In this document: piece by piece, positions 25,435 through 32,422 of the stretch
Numbering within the stretch: position 1 is the stretch's first letter
How the letters are laid out: each line of letters starts with the position of its first letter
Source of the DNA: CAYUKK01 sp964445305
Lineage (GTDB): Bacteria; Acidobacteriota; Aminicenantia; Aminicenantales; UBA8522
NCBI GenBank assembly: GCA_964445305.1
Contig: CAYUKK010000080.1
Location: 1-35,407, forward strand
Direction of reading: 5' to 3'
DNA: 35,407 nucleotides
Position numbers and translations under genes: made by a program
The notes under the pieces: model-generated
Told to the model about the DNA's origin: nothing
The model's database searches: none
What the model saw: the letters and a program-made list of their open reading frames with translations, nothing else

Positions 25435-25666
25435 CCTAAAATTGCCGCTAGAGAATTATCATCAAGCGAAAGTGTTTGATCTTTTAACAAATTATCACGA
25501 TAGCGAGCGCACCCGAGGGGTGGCGTGGTTCGGGGGCCCCCCGCCGACCCGAGCGTTTGATGCCACCTATCTTCCTGACTGATTATAAACAAGATAGACC
25601 GCTCGGGGGCGCCGGGGGTGAACCACGACAGGACCCGTCGGGCGCTTTGCTCGGCAATTTCGAGGT
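25434..25666 (+). ncRNA. Candidate structured RNA or miniature inverted-repeat element upstream of dnaX
   Basis: AAATTGCCG (25439-25447) pairs perfectly with CGGCAATTT (25652-25660), extended outward by ACCT/AGGT (25434-25437 and 25663-25666). Inside are a hairpin ATCAAGC/GTTTGAT and a long imperfect rod: CCCGA (25512-25516) with TCGGG (25638-25642), GGGT with ACCC, GTGGTTC (25525-25531) with GAACCAC (25620-25626), CGAGCG (25550-25555) with CGCTCG (25600-25605), and an inner CTATCTT (25567-25573) with AAGATAG (25591-25597). The nesting is too ordered to be chance. No SRP, tmRNA or RNase P core was found. Strand and expression are unproven; plus is assumed. Confidence 0.5.
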
Positions 25667-25670
25667 GAAA
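25659..25670. repeat. 12-nt direct repeat, right copy
   Basis: TTCGAGGTGAAA, identical to 25423-25434. The first two bases also belong to the closing stem of the inverted-repeat element. Confidence 0.7.
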
Positions 25671-25678
25671 AATATTTT

Positions 25679-25707
25679 TTGGAAATCGCCCCAAAATATG
25701 CTAAGAT
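25679..25707 (+). promoter_or_regulatory. Promoter for the dnaX operon
   Basis: TTGGAA (25679-25684), 17 nt, TAAGAT (25702-25707), with an extended -10 TG at 25699-25700. Transcription would start near 25714, leaving a leader of about 47 nt that contains a small hairpin at 25721-25738. Confidence 0.5.
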
Positions 25708-25720
25708 AAAGCTTACAAAA

Positions 25721-25738
25721 AAGGAAATCCATTTCCTT
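25721..25738 (-). terminator. Hairpin in the dnaX leader; terminator-like only on the minus strand
   Basis: AAGGAAAT/ATTTCCTT forms a near-perfect hairpin. Read on the minus strand it is followed by TTTTTT-like sequence, as an intrinsic terminator would be. On the plus strand no T run follows, so it is a leader hairpin for dnaX. It might stop antisense transcription coming out of dnaX. Confidence 0.3.
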
Positions 25739-25760
25739 AGTGAGACTCATCTAAACGGCG

Positions 25761-27413
25761 ATGTCATATCTCATCTACGCCCGTAAATACAGGCCTATGA
25801 CCTTCGAAGAGGTTATCGGTCAGAAGCCGCTCGTCCAGACTCTTCAGAATGCCATCAAGAATAATCGGATCGCTCAGGCCTATATTTTTTCGGGAATGCG
25901 GGGCGTGGGCAAAACGACAGTGGCGCGTGTTCTCGCCAAAGCCCTCAACTGCCGCCGGGGACCGACGCCCCACCCGTGCAACGAGTGCGAATCCTGCAAG
26001 GCCATCACCGAGGACAGGTCGGTCGATGTCCTCGAGATTGATGGCGCCTCGAGTCGGACGGTAGAAGATATTAGTCCCATCCGCGATACAGCCAAGTATA
26101 GACCCATCCACAGTCGCTACAAGGTCATCATCATCGACGAAGTTCACATGCTCTCCGGCCATGCCTTTAACGCTCTGCTCAAGACGCTCGAAGAGCCGCC
26201 GCCTCAAACGATTTTCATTTTTGCGACGACCGAGTTCCATAAAGTTCCGCTGACCATCGTCTCGCGCTGCCAGCATTTCGAGTTCAAGAAAATCTCCCCA
26301 CGAGATATCGTCAACCATCTTCTCGACATCGCCCGCAAGGAAAAAATCACCATTTCGCCCAATGGGCTGAACTTGATTGCCGAAGCGGCGGACGGCAGCC
26401 TGCGCGATGCCCAGAGCTTGCTCGACCAGGCTGTGGCTTTCGCCGGCGAGATCATCAGTGACGAGGACATCAAGGAAATACTGGGAGTTATCGATAAGGA
26501 CGTTCTGTTTGAATGCTCGAGCCTGATCCTGGAGCAAAACCCAGCCGGGGTCTTTCCCCTCGTCGAAAAAATCATGGCGAGAGGGCACGATTTGCGCACT
26601 TTTTATAAGGAGCTCATCAGGCATTTCCGCAACCTCCTCTTAGCCCGGACGCTCCCCGATTGCCAGGACGTCCTCTCCCTCAGCGCTGAGGAACTGAGCG
26701 AGCTCAAAGAGGAATCGTCGAAGGCTTCGACCGAAGAAATCCTGCGCTATCTTCTCGCTATCCAGCAGAGTGAACCCGGCTTGCGTTTTTCCTCCCATCC
26801 CCAGATTTACCTCGAAACGGTGCTCGTCAAGCTCTGCCATTTTAAGAGGCTCATCCCGCTTCAGGAGCTTCTCGACGAAGTCGAAAAGATCAAAAAGAGT
26901 GGCGGAGGCGGCGAAAGGCCTGCCCGAGCCCCTGAGCAACCTGCGGAGCCGAAGGTCGCGGGTCCATCGCCTCGCGCCCGGGGAGAGGAGAATCAGGACG
27001 TTTTCCATAAAATCCTGGAGGAGCTCCAAAAGGAAAAGAGCTCTCTGGCCGCCGTCTTTTCTCGACAGGTTTCCTTCCGGATTGTTGACGAAACAGTCGA
27101 CATCAAATTCCACCCCGAAAAGCGCTTCGTCATCGAGAACCCTGTTATCCTCGAGATTGCCTTCCCCGCCGGCGAAGATTTCTACCAGGAGACCGTGCAA
27201 AGGGAAGCGAGAACAATCGAACGGGTGGCCTCAGCAGTCCTGGGCCAGAAAGTTAAAATTAGGGTGGTCGACGCCATCAACGGCGTCAGCGGAAAAAGGG
27301 ACAAAGAGCTGGAAATGGCCTTGAAGGACCCGACCGTGCAGGCATTCATGAATGCCTTCAAGGCCCAGGTCCTTTCTGTCGAGCCCATCCAAAGAGCCAA
27401 GGAGAGGCCATAG
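25761..27413 (+). CDS. dnaX: DNA polymerase III subunit gamma/tau
   Basis: A 550-residue clamp-loader ATPase. Walker A is GMRGVGKT (45-52), Walker B IIIDEVH (123-129), and the zinc site uses C64, C73, C76 and C79. ATTEFHKVPLTIVSRC carries the sensor and arginine-finger region. Domain III follows to about residue 370, then a charged, Gly/Pro-rich linker and a C-terminal tau-like domain. It loads the sliding clamp and couples polymerases at the replication fork. No run of A residues like the E. coli frameshift site was found, so a short gamma form is not indicated. The Shine-Dalgarno sequence is weak. ebfC and recR follow closely, a widely conserved order. Confidence 0.96.
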   Translation: MSYLIYARKYRPMTFEEVIGQKPLVQTLQNAIKNNRIAQAYIFSGMRGVGKTTVARVLAKALNCRRGPTPHPCNECESCKAITEDRSVDVLEIDGASSRTVEDISPIRDTAKYRPIHSRYKVIIIDEVHMLSGHAFNALLKTLEEPPPQTIFIFATTEFHKVPLTIVSRCQHFEFKKISPRDIVNHLLDIARKEKITISPNGLNLIAEAADGSLRDAQSLLDQAVAFAGEIISDEDIKEILGVIDKDVLFECSSLILEQNPAGVFPLVEKIMARGHDLRTFYKELIRHFRNLLLARTLPDCQDVLSLSAEELSELKEESSKASTEEILRYLLAIQQSEPGLRFSSHPQIYLETVLVKLCHFKRLIPLQELLDEVEKIKKSGGGGERPARAPEQPAEPKVAGPSPRARGEENQDVFHKILEELQKEKSSLAAVFSRQVSFRIVDETVDIKFHPEKRFVIENPVILEIAFPAGEDFYQETVQREARTIERVASAVLGQKVKIRVVDAINGVSGKRDKELEMALKDPTVQAFMNAFKAQVLSVEPIQRAKERP

Positions 27414-27427
27414 AAAGGGAGGGTCGG

Positions 27428-27739
27428 ATGAAAGATATCGCCAATCTCCAGAAAATGATCAAAACGGCCAAGGAAATGCAGGAAAAGCTCCAGCGCCAAC
27501 TGGCCGAAATGCGGGTCGAGGGAACGAGCGGCGGCGGGATGGTCAGCGTCACTCTGGATGGCCACAAGAATGTCCTCACGGTCCGGATCGACCCCGAAGT
27601 CGTCAGTCGGGACGATGTCGAAATGCTTCAGGATTTGGTGGTAGCTGCCTTCAACGATGCGACGGCCAAGGTCGACGAGGCCATTGCTGAGAAAATCGGC
27701 AACCTGGGCGGGGGGTTCAAGATTCCGGGACTTTTCTGA
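27428..27739 (+). CDS. ebfC: YbaB/EbfC-family nucleoid-associated protein
   Basis: A 103-residue protein of typical length. The N-terminal helix (residues 1-30, rich in Lys, Gln and Met) and the central strand with GTSGGGMVSVTLDGHKNV match the YbaB fold. It binds DNA as a dimer and is associated with the nucleoid. GGGAGGG lies just before the ATG. It starts 14 bp after dnaX and its stop overlaps the recR start by one base, so it belongs to the dnaX-ebfC-recR operon. Confidence 0.94.
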   Translation: MKDIANLQKMIKTAKEMQEKLQRQLAEMRVEGTSGGGMVSVTLDGHKNVLTVRIDPEVVSRDDVEMLQDLVVAAFNDATAKVDEAIAEKIGNLGGGFKIPGLF

Positions 27740-28344
27740 TGTTCGATTACGCCCAGCCCCTTAACGACCTCATCGAAGAGCTCAAGCGGATTCCGGGCAT
27801 CGGAGCTAAAACGGCTCAACGGATTGCCTTCTACATCCTTAACTTGCCCCCGGAAGAAGCCAACAGGCTGGCTGAAGTCATCCGGGAGGCCAAGAAAAGG
27901 ATTTTCTATTGCTCAGTTTGTAACAACATCACCCATGTTGACCCCTGTCAGTTGTGCACCGACTCTGACCGGAGCGATGACCTCCTCTGTGTCGTCGAGG
28001 AACCTTATAACATTTCCTCTATCGAAAAAACGGGAGTTTACCACGGCCGCTACCATGTTCTCCTCGGCACCCTGGCCCCTCTTAAAGGTGTGGGCCCAGA
28101 TGAGCTTCGCCTGGAAAAGCTCATCGACAGGGTGGAGAAGGGGCGGTTCAAGGAAATCATTATCGCCACCAACCCCACCTCAGAGGGGGAAACAACGGCT
28201 CTCTATCTTGTCCGCATGCTCAAGAATTTCCCCTTGAAATTGACCCGGTTGGCCATGGGCCTGCCGGTTGGTTCGGATATCGACTTTGCCGACCAGGTGA
28301 CGATCAAGAAGGCCCTGGAAGGAAGGACGGAGATTAAAGATTGA
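27739..28344 (+). CDS. recR: Recombination protein RecR
   Basis: A 201-residue protein, standard length. A helix-hairpin-helix at about 10-30 (LKRIPGIGAKTAQRIAFYIL) is followed by a four-cysteine zinc finger (C58, C61, C70, C73) and a Toprim domain (about 80-175) with VVEEPYNISSIEKTG and ATNPTSEGETTALYL. With RecF and RecO it loads RecA at single-strand gaps. The ATG shares one base with the ebfC stop. porG follows after 16 bp, so the oxidoreductase genes may be read from the same transcript. Confidence 0.96.
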   Translation: MFDYAQPLNDLIEELKRIPGIGAKTAQRIAFYILNLPPEEANRLAEVIREAKKRIFYCSVCNNITHVDPCQLCTDSDRSDDLLCVVEEPYNISSIEKTGVYHGRYHVLLGTLAPLKGVGPDELRLEKLIDRVEKGRFKEIIIATNPTSEGETTALYLVRMLKNFPLKLTRLAMGLPVGSDIDFADQVTIKKALEGRTEIKD

Positions 28345-28360
28345 GAAACAAGGAGGCTCG

Positions 28361-28936
28361 ATGAAAGAGACGATTGAGATTCGCTGGCACGGCCGAGCCG
28401 GGCAGGGCGTTGTCACCGCAGCCGTGACGCTGGCGGATGTCCTTGCCACAGAGAAAGGAAAGTATGTCCAGGCTTTTCCCGAATTCGGGGCGGAAAAGCG
28501 GGGGGCGCCCATCCTGGCTTTTAACCGCATCAGTCAGAAACCCATCCGTACCCACAGCCAAGTTTACCACCCGGATATCGTTGCCGTCACTGACCCCAGC
28601 CTTCTCGGGCTCATCAATATCAGCGACGGGGCCAAGGAGGATTGCATCTTCATCCTCAACACGACCTTCGACATCCCGCTGGTAAGAGAGCGGCTGAACT
28701 TGGGCCAAAGAAAAATCTATGCCCTTGACGCTTACACGATTGCCCGCGATGAGCTGGGAAGGGCCATCCCCAACGTGCCGATGGTGGCCGCTCTGGTCAA
28801 AGCTCTCCATCTCATGGACCTGACCAAGTTCAGGGAGAACCTCAGGCTCTCCCTGGCCAAGAAACTCCGGCCGGAGGTGGTGGAGATGAACCTGCGGACT
28901 ATCGATAGGGCTTTTGCGGAGGTAAGAGAAGGATGA
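28361..28936 (+). CDS. porG: 2-oxoacid:ferredoxin oxidoreductase, gamma subunit
   Basis: A 191-residue subunit beginning IEIRWHGRAGQGVVTAA, with the GRAGQG motif at 10-15 typical of the gamma domain. FPEFGAEKRGAPILAFNRIS is also conserved. It is part of the four-subunit complex that oxidises a 2-oxoacid plus CoA to acyl-CoA and CO2, passing electrons to ferredoxin. AAGGAGG lies just upstream of the ATG. Its stop overlaps porD by 4 bp. Pyruvate is the most likely substrate; 2-oxoisovalerate or another 2-oxoacid is not excluded. Confidence 0.9.
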   Translation: MKETIEIRWHGRAGQGVVTAAVTLADVLATEKGKYVQAFPEFGAEKRGAPILAFNRISQKPIRTHSQVYHPDIVAVTDPSLLGLINISDGAKEDCIFILNTTFDIPLVRERLNLGQRKIYALDAYTIARDELGRAIPNVPMVAALVKALHLMDLTKFRENLRLSLAKKLRPEVVEMNLRTIDRAFAEVREG

Positions 28937-29247
28937 AAAAAGAAACGTGGAAAGAATTGACCATCGGGACGATTAACCTCGATGCTGGAAACTCCGTCCT
29001 CAACAAGACGGGGACCTGGCGGTCCGGACGAAAGCCCGAATTCCTCGAGGAGCACTGCATCCAGTGCTTCTTCTGCTGGCTCTACTGCCCCCATCTTGCT
29101 ATCCGCGTCGAGGACGGAAAGGTGACAGGCATCAACTATGATTACTGCACCGGCTGCGGGCTGTGTGCCGAGGAATGTCCGACCAAGGAAAAGGCTATCG
29201 TCATGGTCAAAGAAGAGCTCAAGCTGGCCGAAGGAGGGAAGGGATGA
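28933..29247 (+). CDS. porD: 2-oxoacid:ferredoxin oxidoreductase, delta (ferredoxin-like) subunit
   Basis: A 104-residue protein with two [4Fe-4S] cluster motifs: C42, C45, C48, C52 (CIQCFFCWLYCP) and C72, C75, C78, C82 (CTGCGLCAEECP). It conducts electrons from the catalytic subunits to ferredoxin. It overlaps porG and porA by 4 bp each, so translation of the three is coupled. Confidence 0.92.
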   Translation: MKKETWKELTIGTINLDAGNSVLNKTGTWRSGRKPEFLEEHCIQCFFCWLYCPHLAIRVEDGKVTGINYDYCTGCGLCAEECPTKEKAIVMVKEELKLAEGGKG

Positions 29248-30425
29248 GCGTCATCAAGATTCTCAACGGAAACCAGACTATAGCTGAAGCCGTGCGTCAG
29301 ATTGACCCCGATGTGGTCGCCGCCTACCCGATCACGCCATCGACAGCCATTGTCGAAACCATCGCCCAGTTTCAAGCCGACGGGCTGATCAGGGGCGAGT
29401 TCGTCTGCCCGGAGAGCGAGCACAGTGCCATGAGCGTCTGCATCGGCGCCGCGGCGGCTGGCGGCCGGGTGATGACAGCCACCTGCTCCCAAGGTCTCGC
29501 TCTTATGTGGGAAATGCTCTACATCGCCGCCGGGCTCAGGCTGCCCATTGTCGCCGCCATCGTTAATCGGGCCCTTAGCGCCCCCATCAATATCCATGGC
29601 GATCACAGCGATACCATGGGCGCCCGCGATTCAGGCTGGATCCAGATCTACTCCGAAAACTGTCAGGAGGCTTATGACAACTTCATCCAGGCCTTCCGCA
29701 TCGCCGAACACTTGGATGTCCGGACGCCGGTCCTGGTTGGGCTCGACGGCTTCATCATCAGCCATTCAGCCGAGCAGATTCAGGTCGAAGACGACGAGGA
29801 AGTGAAAAAGTTCGTCGGCGAGTATCAGGCTGTCTATCCACTCCTCGACACGAGCCGGCGCATCACCGTCGGCCCCATCGATTTCACTGATTACTACTTC
29901 GAGCACAAGCGAAGCCAGATCGAGGGCATTGAGAATTCTCCGGCTGTCATCGAGGCGGTCGGCCGCGAATTCGGCCAGAAATTCGGCCGGTCCTATGGCT
30001 TTTTTGAGGAATACCGGATGGCCGATGCCGAAATAGCCATCGTCGTCATGAGCTCAGCCGCTGGCACGGCTAAGGACGCCATCGATGAACTCCGGAACGA
30101 AGGAGTGCCCATCGGCCTTCTCAAACCGCGCGTTTTCCGGCCCTTTCCCCATGATAGGATTGCCCAGGCCCTTCACCGGCTCAAAGCTGTGGCCGTTCTT
30201 GATCGCTCATCCAGCCCCGGTGCTTTTGGGGCCCCCCTTTTCACGGAAATCCGCTCAGCGCTCTATGATTACGAAACGAAGCCAAAAATCATCAACTATG
30301 TCTATGGCCTGGGCGGCCGCGATATCAACGTCGAGCACTTCAAGGAGGCCGCGGCGAAGCTTCAGAGAATTGCCGAGACCGGCAAAGTGGACCAGATGCT
30401 CGGCTATCTCAACTTGAGAGAGTAG
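29244..30425 (+). CDS. porA: 2-oxoacid:ferredoxin oxidoreductase, alpha subunit
   Basis: A 393-residue subunit. The ATG at 29244 overlaps the porD stop (ATGA) and has AAGGAGGGAAGGG before it; an in-frame start further left would lie inside porD. It begins MSVIKILNGNQTIAEAV, with AAYPITPSTAIVETIA and CPESEHSAMSVCIGAA typical of the alpha subunit. The second half has GRSYGFFEEYRMADAEI and the transketolase C-terminal-like domain. The alpha subunit shapes the substrate pocket together with beta. Confidence 0.91.
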   Translation: MSVIKILNGNQTIAEAVRQIDPDVVAAYPITPSTAIVETIAQFQADGLIRGEFVCPESEHSAMSVCIGAAAAGGRVMTATCSQGLALMWEMLYIAAGLRLPIVAAIVNRALSAPINIHGDHSDTMGARDSGWIQIYSENCQEAYDNFIQAFRIAEHLDVRTPVLVGLDGFIISHSAEQIQVEDDEEVKKFVGEYQAVYPLLDTSRRITVGPIDFTDYYFEHKRSQIEGIENSPAVIEAVGREFGQKFGRSYGFFEEYRMADAEIAIVVMSSAAGTAKDAIDELRNEGVPIGLLKPRVFRPFPHDRIAQALHRLKAVAVLDRSSSPGAFGAPLFTEIRSALYDYETKPKIINYVYGLGGRDINVEHFKEAAAKLQRIAETGKVDQMLGYLNLRE

Positions 30426-30448
30426 GAGCCAGAAAGGAGAAGACGACC

Positions 30449-31381
30449 ATGGCCAAACTCAAAGATTTAGCCCTCATGGAAGATAAGCTCGTGGCCGGGC
30501 ACGGCATGTGCCTGGGCTGCGGCATCCCGCTTATTTTCAAGATCATTCTCCGGGCCACTGAAGACCCCGTCATCATCGCCAACGCCACGGGGTGCCTGGA
30601 AGTCTGCACGACCATTTTTCCCCGAACGGCATGGAACATGACCTGGATCCATAGCGCTTTCGAGAACGCTGCCTCGACTATAGCCGGCGTCGAGGCCATG
30701 TACAGGGCTCTCCAGAAGAAGGGGAAGATTCCGGCCGATAAGAAAATCAAATTCATGGCCGTGGCTGGTGACGGCGGAACCTACGATATCGGCCTCCAGG
30801 CCCTCTCCGGAGCCGTCGAGAGAGGCCACAAATTTGTTTACGTGTGCTATGACAACAACGCGTATGCTAATACCGGCGGCCAACGTTCCTCGGCCACTCC
30901 GCTGGGAGCATCGGCGACCACGTCGCCCGCCGGAGCGAAGAGCCCGGGCAAGATCCAGAGACGAAAGGACCTAACCCAGATATTAGCCGCCCACAAGATT
31001 CCCTATGTTGCCCAGGCGAGCCCGCACCGCTGGCAGGACCTTTACAACAAGGCCAAGAAGGCTTTCGAAGCCGATGGCCCCGCCTTCCTAAACGTCCTCT
31101 GTCCTTGCCCGACCGAGTGGAAATACGACGAATCAAAAGGAATCAAGCTCGCTCAGCTGGCTGCGGACACCTGTGTCTGGCCTCTCTATGAAGTCGAAAA
31201 CGGCCGCTATAAAATAAACTATAAGCCCAAGGAAAAGAAGCCTGTCCTCGAATGGCTCAAGTCGCAGGGCCGTTTCCGCCATCTTTTCAAAGAGGAAAAC
31301 GCCTGGATGCTCGAGAAAATCCAGGAAGAAGTGGACAAGGACTGGCAAGAGCTCAACAGGCTCGCTGAGGTATTGAGCTGA
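30449..31381 (+). CDS. porB: 2-oxoacid:ferredoxin oxidoreductase, beta (TPP-binding) subunit
   Basis: A 310-residue subunit that binds thiamine diphosphate and one [4Fe-4S] cluster. Cluster cysteines C21, C24 and C49 are present, and a fourth may be in VLCPCPTEW near 215-222. The TPP/Mg motif is GDGG (108-111) followed by DNNAYANTG with N136/N137. SSATPLGASATTSPAG resembles pyruvate oxidoreductases. It completes porG-porD-porA-porB, an order also found in archaea and Thermotoga. AGAAAGGAGAAG precedes the ATG. Confidence 0.92.
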   Translation: MAKLKDLALMEDKLVAGHGMCLGCGIPLIFKIILRATEDPVIIANATGCLEVCTTIFPRTAWNMTWIHSAFENAASTIAGVEAMYRALQKKGKIPADKKIKFMAVAGDGGTYDIGLQALSGAVERGHKFVYVCYDNNAYANTGGQRSSATPLGASATTSPAGAKSPGKIQRRKDLTQILAAHKIPYVAQASPHRWQDLYNKAKKAFEADGPAFLNVLCPCPTEWKYDESKGIKLAQLAADTCVWPLYEVENGRYKINYKPKEKKPVLEWLKSQGRFRHLFKEENAWMLEKIQEEVDKDWQELNRLAEVLS

Positions 31382-31409
31382 CTGAACCTGGCTTAAGGGT
31401 TACTCCTTA

Positions 31410-31442
31410 GGGGTGAAGGAAATTCCCTGCCCAATTCACCCC
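31410..31442 (+). other. Hairpin downstream of porB
   Basis: GGGGTGAA (31410-31417) pairs with TTCACCCC (31435-31442), eight base pairs with a 17-nt loop that itself contains GGAA/TTCC. No T run follows, so it is not a standard intrinsic terminator; it could stabilise the 3' end of the por mRNA. Confidence 0.4.
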
Positions 31443-31543
31443 GGATGAGGATTGTTCCCCTTCCTCTGCCGCGGCATTCTGGATATGTTCTCAAGGAAAG
31501 TAAAGATAAAGGAGGCGGGATTCCGCCTGAAAAGGAAAGTAAG

Positions 31544-32407
31544 ATGTTTCTCTCAGCGAAAGGAAAAGGATGGGTCGCCCTTTTCATCCTGGTTTTTTGC
31601 CTGAGCCTTGTTCCAGGTTTTCTTTTCTCCTTCGATAAGAAGGTCCGGGTCATTACCGATTACGCCCACGTTTACCTTAAACCTGATGACGCCAGCCCGG
31701 TCGTGGAGACCGTCGAGAGAGGCCATGTCCTCTCTCTTCTCTACTCTGGAAAACAGAAGAAAAACTGGTATTATGTCTGCTTCAAGTCCGCCAAATCGGG
31801 CACAACCAAATCGGGCTATATCCTGGATTCGGTGGTCGAACCCCTCTTCGACCTTATCAATTCCATTCTCATCCGGGGGGAAGAGCAAGAGAAGCAGGTG
31901 GAGTATACCCCTCGTAACTTCGAGGAGATGAAGTGGGGCATGTCCAAGAAGCAGGTCTTGGAGTTGGAAGGGAAGCCAGCTCTCCAGCGGAAGTCAGGCG
32001 GATTGGACATCATGACCTACCTCCAGAAGGTCATCAATATGGACTGCGCCATTGAGTACGTTTTTGCCGCCAACAAGCTGAGCCAGACCCTCTTCCGTTT
32101 CCAGAATCATTATGAAGACAAGAATGCTTCGCTCGAGGATTATCAAAAAGTCAAGCAAGCCCTTATCCAGCGCTTCGGTCGACCGGTCGAGGAAAAAATG
32201 GAATGGCTTGACCCCTCCTCCAAAAACGACTTCTCTGTTTGGGGGGAGGCGGTTAGTTCGGGGCTCCTCGAGCTGAAATCCCGCTGGCTCACCCCCCGGA
32301 CCGAAATCCTGGCGCGCCTGGCCGGCGTTGAAAACGAGATCAAATTGACCGTCGAATACACAGGTCTTGAACTCCGAGAACTCGCCAAGAAAGTGGCTCC
32401 AAATTAG
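31544..32407 (+). CDS. Secreted protein with SH3-like domain, function unknown
   Basis: A 287-residue protein. The ATG at 31544 is chosen because AAAGGAAAG precedes it and it starts a good signal peptide (MFLSAKGKGWVALFIL, hydrophobic to about residue 28). Residues 30-95 look like a bacterial SH3 fold: YAHVYLKPDDASPVVETVERG, later WYYVCF and SGYILDSVVEPL. A second domain at about 130-220 begins MKWGMSKKQVLELEGKPAL, a pattern seen in secreted proteins of unknown role. It lies 162 bp after porB. A perfect AGGCGG/CCGCCT hairpin (31513-31528) sits just upstream of the ribosome-binding site. I cannot assign a function; envelope association is inferred from the signal. Confidence 0.75.
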   Translation: MFLSAKGKGWVALFILVFCLSLVPGFLFSFDKKVRVITDYAHVYLKPDDASPVVETVERGHVLSLLYSGKQKKNWYYVCFKSAKSGTTKSGYILDSVVEPLFDLINSILIRGEEQEKQVEYTPRNFEEMKWGMSKKQVLELEGKPALQRKSGGLDIMTYLQKVINMDCAIEYVFAANKLSQTLFRFQNHYEDKNASLEDYQKVKQALIQRFGRPVEEKMEWLDPSSKNDFSVWGEAVSSGLLELKSRWLTPRTEILARLAGVENEIKLTVEYTGLELRELAKKVAPN

Positions 32408-32422
32408 GCGCCATTTCTCGGG

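Noticed and set aside
25434..25666. Retron msr-msd non-coding RNA
   Set aside because: The layout of closing stem, short hairpin and long hairpin is similar, but no reverse transcriptase gene is present in the window.
25401..25694. 97-codon open frame on the minus strand across the gap before dnaX
   Set aside because: It coincides with the inverted-repeat element, has no ribosome-binding site, and its translation shows no recognisable domain or signal.
25220..25760. SRP RNA, tmRNA or RNase P RNA, since SRP RNA often lies near dnaX
   Set aside because: No SRP domain IV core, no tmRNA ends or tag frame, and no RNase P conserved cores on either strand. GAAGCAGC on the minus strand near 25418 resembles part of the SRP core, but the rest is missing.
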